From Reyranellaceae bacterium (GTDB taxonomy: Bacteria > Pseudomonadota > Alphaproteobacteria > Reyranellales > Reyranellaceae): a stretch of 37,550 nucleotides of DNA. The stretch is from positions 1 through 37,550 of the forward strand of contig JALHMM010000063.1 in the NCBI GenBank assembly GCA_022844045.1, read 5' to 3'. The notes beneath the pieces are model-generated. The model saw nothing but the letters and a program-made list of their open reading frames with translations, searched no databases and was not told the DNA's origin. Below are positions 31,590 to 37,550 of the stretch, in pieces. The stretch's first letter is position 1; each line of letters opens with the position of its first letter. The translations under genes were made by a program, and so were the position numbers.

Positions 31590-32753
31590 CTACGCCCACA
31601 CCCGCTTGTAGAGCTCGACGATCTCGTCCTTGGTCGGCACGCGTGGATTGTTGTTGGGCGAGCCGGAGGCCAGCGCCTGCTCGGCCATGGTCGGCATCAG
31701 CGAGACGTATTTCGACTCGTCGATGCCATAGGCCTTGGGCGTCGGCACCTTGAGGTCGGTGTTGAGCTTGGCGAGCGAATCCAGCAGCAGCGCCACGGCG
31801 GTCTGGTCGGAGACCTCGTCGCCGGCCACGCCCATGGCGCGCGCGCAGTCGGCGTAGCGGTCGAGCGCGGCGTTGGCCGAGAAGGCGGTGACCGCCGGCA
31901 GCAGCATGGCGTTGCTCAGCCCATGCGGCACGTGGAAGAAGGCGCCGATCGGCCGGCTCATGCCGTGCACCAGCGCCACCGAGGAATTGGAGAACGCCAT
32001 GCCGGCCTGGGTCGCGGCCAGCATCATCTTCTCGCGCGCGGCGCGGTTGTCGGGCTGGTCGCAGACGATGCGGATGTTGTCGTGGATCAGCCGCATCGCC
32101 GATTTCGCCAGGCTGTCGGCATGCGGGCTGGCGCGCTTGCTGACATAGGCTTCGATGGCGTGCGTCAGCGAATCGATGCCGGTGTCGGCGGTCAGGCGAT
32201 ACGGCTTGGTCAGAGTCAGCTCGTAGTCGATGATGGCGGCGGCGGCCATGCAGGGCACGCCGGCGATCAGCATCTTCTCGTCGGTCTCGGTGTCGGTGAT
32301 CACGGTGAAGCGCGTCACCTCCGAGCCGGTGCCAGCGGTGGTCGGGATCGCCACCAGCGGCAGGCCCTGCTTCGGAATCGGGTTGGGCACCTTGTACTGA
32401 CGCATCTTGCCGCCATTGGCCGCCAGCACGCTCATCGCCTTCGCCGTATCGATGGGCGACCCACCGCCAAAGGCCACCAGGCTGTCGTAGTTGCCGGCCT
32501 TCAGCGCCGCGACGCCCGCCTCGATCACGTCGGTGGTCGGATCCTCGATGGTGTCGGAGAAGACGTCGAACTGGATGCCAGCCTTGGCGAGCGCATCGGT
32601 GCAGGCCGAGAGCTTGCCGCTCTTGACCATGAACTTGTCGGTGACCACCAGCGGCCGCGTGCCGCCGACCTGCGTGAGCGTGTCCGCGACCTGCGCCACG
32701 GCGCCGCCGCCAATGACGATGACGCGCGGCGTCAGGATGGTTGCGATCGACAT
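31590..32753 (-). CDS. iron-containing alcohol dehydrogenase
   Basis: A group III alcohol dehydrogenase of 387 residues. The NAD-binding GGGSPID is at 96-102. The metal ligands Asp194, His198, His263 and His277 stand at almost exactly the spacing of E. coli FucO (DSLTHAIEAYVS; LVHGMSRPIGAFFHVPHGLS). It would oxidise or reduce a short alcohol/aldehyde pair. The start is the ATG at 32753 with GAGGAG eight bases upstream; the frame continues further without support. It is divergent from the MscS gene, with 76 bases between. Confidence 0.95.
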   Translation of the reverse strand: MSIATILTPRVIVIGGGAVAQVADTLTQVGGTRPLVVTDKFMVKSGKLSACTDALAKAGIQFDVFSDTIEDPTTDVIEAGVAALKAGNYDSLVAFGGGSPIDTAKAMSVLAANGGKMRQYKVPNPIPKQGLPLVAIPTTAGTGSEVTRFTVITDTETDEKMLIAGVPCMAAAAIIDYELTLTKPYRLTADTGIDSLTHAIEAYVSKRASPHADSLAKSAMRLIHDNIRIVCDQPDNRAAREKMMLAATQAGMAFSNSSVALVHGMSRPIGAFFHVPHGLSNAMLLPAVTAFSANAALDRYADCARAMGVAGDEVSDQTAVALLLDSLAKLNTDLKVPTPKAYGIDESKYVSLMPTMAEQALASGSPNNNPRVPTKDEIVELYKRVWA

Positions 32754-32829
32754 GCGGGCGGCTCCTCGAACGGTTCTCGACCCTGAGTCTAGCAGGGAAC
32801 GCAGTCCCCGAAATCCCGTTTGAAAGCTC

Positions 32830-33639
32830 ATGGATCTCGACTTCCAATGGGGCAACACCGGGGGCGTGGTGATCGGCCTGGCCACCACCTATGGCATGCG
32901 CGTCATCGGCGCCATCGTCATCCTGCTGCTGGGCTGGTGGGCCGCGCGCGTCGTCTTCACCGCGGTGTCGCGCCTGTTCAGCCGCACGCGCCGGGTCGAT
33001 CCGACCGTGGCGCTGTTCGTCGCCAATGGCGCGCGTTACGCCGTGATCGTGCTCACCGTGGTCGGCGTGCTGACGACGTTCGGCGTCGCGACCGCGAGCT
33101 TCGTGGCAGTGCTGGGCGCGCTCGGCCTGACCATCGGCTTGGCGCTGCAGGGCACGTTGAGCCAACTCGCCGCCGGCATCATGCTGGTGCTGTTCCGGCC
33201 CTTCCGCATCGGCGACGTGATCGAGACCGGTGGCCAGCTCGGCACCATTGAGGTGATCAACCTGTTCTACGCCGAGGTCGAGACCATCGACGGGTCGCGC
33301 GTGGTGCTGCCCAACGGCAAATTGTGGGGCGAGATCGTGCGCGTGCATACGCGCGACAATACTCGGCGGCTGGACCTGCGCGTGCAGATGCCGCGAGACG
33401 AGGATATCGGCAGCGCGCTTGGCTTCGTGCGCGACCTGATCAAGAGCGACAAGCGCGTATGCGGCGATCCGGTCGTGGGAGTCGAGGCGCTCAACGACAA
33501 CGGCTTCGTCGTCCTCGCACAGCCCTGGGTACGCGTCGAGGATTTCCAGGCCGTGCAGTTCTATCTCAATCGGCGCCTGCGCGAGGAGCTGCGGCGTCGC
33601 GAGACGGCCCGCGCCGAGACGCCCGCCAGCGCCGCCTAG
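32830..33639 (+). CDS. mscS: small-conductance mechanosensitive channel (MscS)
   Basis: A 269-residue osmotic safety valve of basic MscS length. Three hydrophobic helices are visible: TYGMRVIGAIVILLLGWWAA; ARYAVIVLTVVGVLTTFG; and the pore helix GALGLTIGLALQGTLSQLAA, rich in Gly and Ala. They are followed by the beta domain FRPFRIGDVIETGGQLGTIE and VVLPNGKLWGEIV. The upstream ribosome site is weak. It is transcribed away from the alcohol dehydrogenase gene. The C-terminal tail is short and Ala/Arg-rich. Confidence 0.95.
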   Translation: MDLDFQWGNTGGVVIGLATTYGMRVIGAIVILLLGWWAARVVFTAVSRLFSRTRRVDPTVALFVANGARYAVIVLTVVGVLTTFGVATASFVAVLGALGLTIGLALQGTLSQLAAGIMLVLFRPFRIGDVIETGGQLGTIEVINLFYAEVETIDGSRVVLPNGKLWGEIVRVHTRDNTRRLDLRVQMPRDEDIGSALGFVRDLIKSDKRVCGDPVVGVEALNDNGFVVLAQPWVRVEDFQAVQFYLNRRLREELRRRETARAETPASAA

Positions 33640-33783
33640 GCTCGGCTCGTTGACGGGGAGAGGGGCGCCCAAACGGCCCTTGCCGACCCGTGCCCGGCGG
33701 GCTCACGATATCCGCGCTGCACCTCCCCCTCCACGAAAAGCGGCGGCAAGCCGTGCCACAAAACGATCAGGGAGGACTTCGGC

Positions 33784-35358
33784 ATGCGATCGATTCGCTT
33801 GTTAGCATCGGCGTTCGCGTTCGCTTCCGCGTTGACCGTCTCCGCCGGTATCGCCGGCGCGCAAACCACGCTGCGCGTGGTCAAGCATTCGGACCTCAAG
33901 GTCATCGATCCGATCTGGACGACGGCCTATATCGTGCGCAACCACGGCTACATGATCTACGACACGCTGTTCGCGCTGGACGGCAAGCTGCAGGTCCAGC
34001 CGCAGATGGTCGACACCTGGACCGTGTCGGACGACAAGCTCGCCTACACCTTCAAGCTGCGCGACGGGCTGGAGTGGCACGACGGCCAGCCGGTCACGTC
34101 GGCCGACGTCATCCCCTCGATCAAGCGCTGGGCGGCGCGCGACCCGCTGGGTCAGCTGATGATGAAGGTCATCAAGGACATGACCGCGGTCGACGACAAG
34201 ACCTTCCGCGTCACGCTGACCGAGCCCTCGCCGCTGCTGATGATGGGCCTGTCCAAGCCGTCGGGCACGCTGTTCGTCATGCCCAAGCGGGTGGCCGAGA
34301 CCGATCCCTTCACCCAGCTCTCCGACACCACGGGATCGGGTCCGTTCATCTTCAAGCGGGACGAGTGGAAGCCAGGCGACAAGACCGTCTACGTCAAGAA
34401 TCCCAAGTACAAGCCGCGCGCCGAGCCGCCCTCGGGCCTGGCCGGCGGCAAGGTCGCCAAGGTCGACCGCGTCGAATGGGTGGCGATGTCCGACCAGCAG
34501 ACGGTGGTCAACGCGCTGATCAACGGCGAGATCGACATGATCGAGTCGCCGCAGTTCGACCTGTTCCCGCTTTTCGCCAAGGACAAGAACATCGAGCTGG
34601 TCGCCACCAATCCGCTCGGCCTGCAGTACCTCTTCCGCTTCAACGTGCTGCACAAGCCGTTCGACAATCCGAAGATCCGCCAGGCGCTGCTCTACGGCTT
34701 CAACCAGGAGGACTATCTGAAGGCCGTGATCGGCGATCCCAAGTACTACCGGACCTGCCTGGCGATGTTCATGTGCGACACGCCGCTGGCCTCGACCAAG
34801 GGCTGGGAGGACAAGCTTCAGTCCAACATCGAGAAGGCCCGGGCCCTGCTCAAAGAGGCCGGCTATGACGGCACGCCGGTGGTGCTGCTGGGCACGACCG
34901 ACCTCTATGTGCTCAACAATCTCGCGCCGGTCGCCAAGGCGCAGATGGAGCGCATCGGCCTGAAGGTCGACATGCAGCAGATGGACTGGTCGACCCTGGT
35001 GGCGCGCCGCGCCAAGAAGGAACCGCCGCCGGTCGGCTGGAACGCGCTGCTGACGGCGGCGGCCTCGGTCGACATCGTCAACCCGCTGGTCAATTCCATG
35101 ACCAACGCCGCCTGCGACGGCGCCTGGTTCGGCTGGGCCTGCGATCCCAAGCTGGTCGAACTGCGCGCCGACTTCGCGCGGGCGACGGATCTAGCCAAGC
35201 AGCGCGAGATCGTCGAGGCGATGCAGATGCGCATCGTCGAGTATCCGACGCACATCTTCCTCGGCCAGTGGAACCAGCCGATCGCGCGCCGCACCTCGGT
35301 CAGCGGCAACATCGAGTCGGCCGTGACGGTGTTCTGGAACATCGAGAAGAAGAAGTAG
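33784..35358 (+). CDS. ABC transporter substrate-binding protein, family 5 (peptide/nickel/opine type)
   Basis: A periplasmic binding protein of 524 residues. It has a clear signal peptide (MRSIRLLASAFAFASALTVS then AGIAGA-Q) and the family 5 order: DTLFALDGKLQVQPQMVDTW, FKLRDGLEWHDGQPVTSADV, GSGPFIFKRDEWKPGDK, and VNALINGEIDMIESP. A GGAGG ribosome site precedes the ATG. No permease or ATPase gene lies beside it, and a hairpin follows the stop, so it is an orphan receptor for a transporter encoded elsewhere. The ligand is not readable. Confidence 0.94.
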   Translation: MRSIRLLASAFAFASALTVSAGIAGAQTTLRVVKHSDLKVIDPIWTTAYIVRNHGYMIYDTLFALDGKLQVQPQMVDTWTVSDDKLAYTFKLRDGLEWHDGQPVTSADVIPSIKRWAARDPLGQLMMKVIKDMTAVDDKTFRVTLTEPSPLLMMGLSKPSGTLFVMPKRVAETDPFTQLSDTTGSGPFIFKRDEWKPGDKTVYVKNPKYKPRAEPPSGLAGGKVAKVDRVEWVAMSDQQTVVNALINGEIDMIESPQFDLFPLFAKDKNIELVATNPLGLQYLFRFNVLHKPFDNPKIRQALLYGFNQEDYLKAVIGDPKYYRTCLAMFMCDTPLASTKGWEDKLQSNIEKARALLKEAGYDGTPVVLLGTTDLYVLNNLAPVAKAQMERIGLKVDMQQMDWSTLVARRAKKEPPPVGWNALLTAAASVDIVNPLVNSMTNAACDGAWFGWACDPKLVELRADFARATDLAKQREIVEAMQMRIVEYPTHIFLGQWNQPIARRTSVSGNIESAVTVFWNIEKKK

Positions 35359-35383
35359 CCAGAAAGCGATAGCCACTATCACC

Positions 35384-35425
35384 GCGAGCGGCGCCGGGGG
35401 ACCTCTCCGGCGCCGCTTCGCGTTT
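35384..35425 (+). terminator. rho-independent terminator after the binding-protein gene
   Basis: A 10-base GC-rich stem (GCGGCGCCGG at 35388-35397 with CCGGCGCCGC at 35407-35416), extended outward imperfectly by GCGA/TTCGC and followed by GTTT. It begins 25 bases after the stop. The T-run is short, so efficiency is uncertain. Confidence 0.6.
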
Positions 35426-35557
35426 GAGAAATGCCCGCAACTCGGGAACCGCCCACGACCACCAGCGTTGAGCCGTACCGACCGTCTCGTGCCGGGTTCA
35501 TGAGTTCGCCGCATTCCGACCTTCAAGAATCACATAAGCCACCGCGGAGAAGACGAT

Positions 35558-37550
35558 ATGCGCTCCGGTTCCACTCGTCTGGCCATCGTCGTCCTGCTCG
35601 GCGGAGCGATCGCCGCGCCGGCGGCGGCCCAGGACTATCCGCCGGGCGGCTATAGCCCGCTGCTCTTCAGCCACACGCCAACCGTCCATGTGTTCCGCCT
35701 CGCCGGCACGCCGTGGGTGTGTGCCGCCGACTCCTTCTGCAAGCCCGTGCGCATCGACGGCGTCGCCGAGCGCGACATGGCGGCCGCGACCATATCGCCG
35801 CTGGGCTTCGCCGACCGGCGCTTCCACCTCTCGTTCCAGCACGCCAGCCACAACAAAGGCCGGCCGGTGATCCTGAGTTGCCTAGACGATCGCTGTACCA
35901 AGCTGGACGAGCGCACCGGCGACGCCAGCTTCCTCGGCACGTTCATGGTCCGTCAGGGCGACCAGGTCTCGGGACGCACCGCGATCCTGCGCAAGCTCGA
36001 CGACCGCGACGGTCGCGCGCAGATCCTGTGGTGCGCCGAGGCCGGCTGCGCCGAACTGCCCGTGACGCGCGACAGCGACACCCGCCTGGCCTTTATGGGG
36101 GTCGCGAGGCACGAGGGACGCGACCGGATCTGGTTGCGCGACCGGGCCGGCGCGGTTGTCGCTTGCGTACAGCCCGAAGCCGATGTCGACGACCGGCTGG
36201 ATTGCGAACGCACCCAGCTGGCCTTCCGCGACTTCCCGCAGGCAGGGGCGCCAGTGGCGACTGTTCCACCACCGCCGGCGCCCACTGGCGCCGACGCCGA
36301 CCAGCGCGCGCTCGCCGCCGCCATCAACCAGGCGCTGCTCGCCGACGACGTCCTGCGCGCAGAACCGATGATCGCCGACGCCATCCGCCGCTACCCGGGT
36401 GCCATGGCGACCTGGGCGCCATTCCAGCAGCGCCTGGCCAACATCAAGGCCAACCAGGAGCGCGCGGCGCGAATGGAAGAGGCTCGCCGCCTGATCGTCG
36501 AGGCGCGTCGGCAGGCGAGCTTCGGCGACTTCGCCGGCGCCGAGCGCCTGTTGCAGGACGCCGACCGGGTATCGCCGGGCTTCGCCGAGACCGCGCGCGC
36601 CCGCACCGAGATCGCCCAGATGCGCGCCGAGCGCGGGCAGCGCTATCGCGAGCGCTACCAGTACAACATCGCTATCGAACGGGCGCTGTCGGCCTACGCG
36701 CTGTGGGAGGCCGAGCAGTTGATCGCCGAGGCGCTGCAGCGTTTCCCCAACGACCCCGAGATCCGCGCCCATGCCAACCGGTTGAACCAGATCCGACAGC
36801 AGAGCGAGTGGCAGAACCGCGTCGCGCGCGCCCGCGCCGCCGTGGCCGAGGGACGGCGTGCCATGGAGCGCCGCGACTACGGCACCGCCGAGCGTCAACT
36901 GGCGTTGGCCGACGATCTCGCACCTGGTCTGCCTGAGGCCAACCAGCTGCGCGCCGATCTTGGCCGTGCCCGTGCCCGCGCCGACGCCCAGGGCGACCAG
37001 TTGCGCCTGCTGATGGCCGCCATCGAGGCGGCGATCCTGGCGCGGCGCTACGACGAGGCGGACCGGCTGATGAATGACGGCGCGCGTCGCTATCCGAATC
37101 AGCCCGATTGGGACGACCAGCGCCGTCGCCTCGCCGCCGCGCGCGGTGGCGACGATCGCCAGATCCGCGAGCAGCGGGAACGACGCGAGCGCGCGACCGT
37201 GCTCGTCAACCAGGCGCGCCAAGCGTCGAGCCAGGGCGACTACAATCGCGCCACCACGCTGCTGAACGAGGCCAACCAGCTGGCGCCGAACATGCCCGAG
37301 ATCGCGGTGGCGCGCGCCGACATCGAGCGCCAGCGCGCCGACCGTCAGCGTAACGAGGCCGAGATCCGGGCGATCACCGCCTCGATCGACGCGGCGATCG
37401 CGCGTAACCAGTTCGCCGGCGCCGAGCGCCTGCTGGCGGACGGTCGCCGGTCCTATCCGCAACACCCCGGCTGGGACGCGCTGGCGCGTCGTGTCGCCGA
37501 TGCCAAGCGCGCGGCCGAGACTCGCCCGCCGCCGGCGGCGCCAGCCGCAC
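35558..37550 (+). CDS. secreted protein with Cys-pair modules and TPR-like helical repeats, 3' end cut
   Basis: An unbroken frame of 664 codons running off the window. The ATG has GGAGAAG upstream and begins a signal peptide (MRSGSTRLAIVVLLGGAIAA then PAAA-Q). Residues about 45-225 form four loose modules: three with closely paired cysteines (WVCAADSFCKPV, LSCLDDRCTKL, LWCAEAGCAEL) and one with widely spaced ones (VACVQPEADVDDRLDCERTQ). After a Pro-rich linker come alternating helical units, each A unit containing a pattern like EAEQLIAEALQRFPNDPE and each B unit like GDYGTAERQLALADDLAPG. They recur about every 115 residues, near 36329, 36670, 37023 and 37381. This is TPR-like. No family is recognised; a periplasmic or envelope assembly role is a guess. 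Competing frames on both strands here are shadows. Confidence 0.85.
   Translation, partial: MRSGSTRLAIVVLLGGAIAAPAAAQDYPPGGYSPLLFSHTPTVHVFRLAGTPWVCAADSFCKPVRIDGVAERDMAAATISPLGFADRRFHLSFQHASHNKGRPVILSCLDDRCTKLDERTGDASFLGTFMVRQGDQVSGRTAILRKLDDRDGRAQILWCAEAGCAELPVTRDSDTRLAFMGVARHEGRDRIWLRDRAGAVVACVQPEADVDDRLDCERTQLAFRDFPQAGAPVATVPPPPAPTGADADQRALAAAINQALLADDVLRAEPMIADAIRRYPGAMATWAPFQQRLANIKANQERAARMEEARRLIVEARRQASFGDFAGAERLLQDADRVSPGFAETARARTEIAQMRAERGQRYRERYQYNIAIERALSAYALWEAEQLIAEALQRFPNDPEIRAHANRLNQIRQQSEWQNRVARARAAVAEGRRAMERRDYGTAERQLALADDLAPGLPEANQLRADLGRARARADAQGDQLRLLMAAIEAAILARRYDEADRLMNDGARRYPNQPDWDDQRRRLAAARGGDDRQIREQRERRERATVLVNQARQASSQGDYNRATTLLNEANQLAPNMPEIAVARADIERQRADRQRNEAEIRAITASIDAAIARNQFAGAERLLADGRRSYPQHPGWDALARRVADAKRAAETRPPPAAPAA

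Noticed and set aside
31174..33672. 832-codon minus-strand open frame covering three genes
   Set aside because: It crosses a membrane protein, the alcohol dehydrogenase and MscS in the wrong frame; each of these has clear motifs.
35713..36936. 407-codon plus-strand frame near the right edge
   Set aside because: Arg-rich shadow in another frame of the secreted repeat protein, which has signal peptide, ribosome site and repeat structure.
35882..37465. 527-codon minus-strand open frame near the right edge
   Set aside because: Antisense shadow of the same secreted protein; no signal, start site or domain.

Overview
The window is very GC-rich, gene-dense chromosomal DNA of an alphaproteobacterial type. 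The signs are RND efflux genes, many acyl-CoA catabolism operons, SCP-type thiolase and DUF35 genes, PimC/PimD-like acyl-CoA dehydrogenases, an orphan family 5 solute-binding protein, and several families of short palindromic repeats between genes. Genus level (for example Reyranella- or Bradyrhizobium-like) is a guess. I saw no rRNA, tRNA, CRISPR array, transposase or phage gene.

Layout. 1-5073 (+): an RND efflux adaptor, cut at the window edge, its inner-membrane pump, and a DsbA-like 2-hydroxychromene-2-carboxylate isomerase. 5101-6936 (-): a cNMP-binding/patatin phospholipase. 7106-11835 (-): an acyl-CoA operon with an HMG-CoA-synthase-like/DUF35 fusion, an SCP-type thiolase, two MaoC-fold hydratase halves and an SDR. 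12071-13039 (+): an orphan protein with lysozyme-like motifs, ending at a bidirectional terminator. 13097-16832 (-): one small and two large acyl-CoA dehydrogenase subunits. 16975-19249 (+): an FAD monooxygenase, a class II aldolase-like gene and a duplicated 3' tail of the monooxygenase. 19300-26450 (-): a CoA-transferase, an exported aldo/keto reductase, two hotdog thioesterases, a MaoC-VOC fusion, a second MaoC, a small membrane protein and a HAD hydrolase. 26661-28702 (+): an RhlE-type helicase coupled to a stand-alone RAM domain. 28686-30149 (-): a polytopic membrane protein. 30579-31164 (+): a decayed HigB toxin with an intact HigA antitoxin. 31185-33639: a small membrane protein and an iron-dependent alcohol dehydrogenase (-), divergent from MscS (+). 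33784-35358 (+): a peptide/nickel-type ABC solute-binding protein. 35558 to the window end (+): a large secreted protein with cysteine-pair modules and TPR-like repeats.

How the genes fit together. The middle 20 kb can supply most steps of acyl-CoA breakdown: CoA activation by transfer, dehydrogenation, hydration, 3-hydroxyacyl oxidation, thiolysis or retro-aldol cleavage, and thioesterase release. The substrate cannot be read from the sequence. The SCP-thiolase/DUF35/HMGCS-like set and the heteromeric dehydrogenases suggest a branched, alicyclic or polycyclic acyl chain more than plain fatty acids.

The points most worth a second look are: the HMGCS-like protein whose Glu/Cys/His catalytic residues all appear replaced (Cys by Gln); the duplicated gene tail flanking the aldolase gene; the broken higB beside intact higA; the unusual secreted protein at the right edge; and the dispersed palindromes with an always-mixed pair of arm types.
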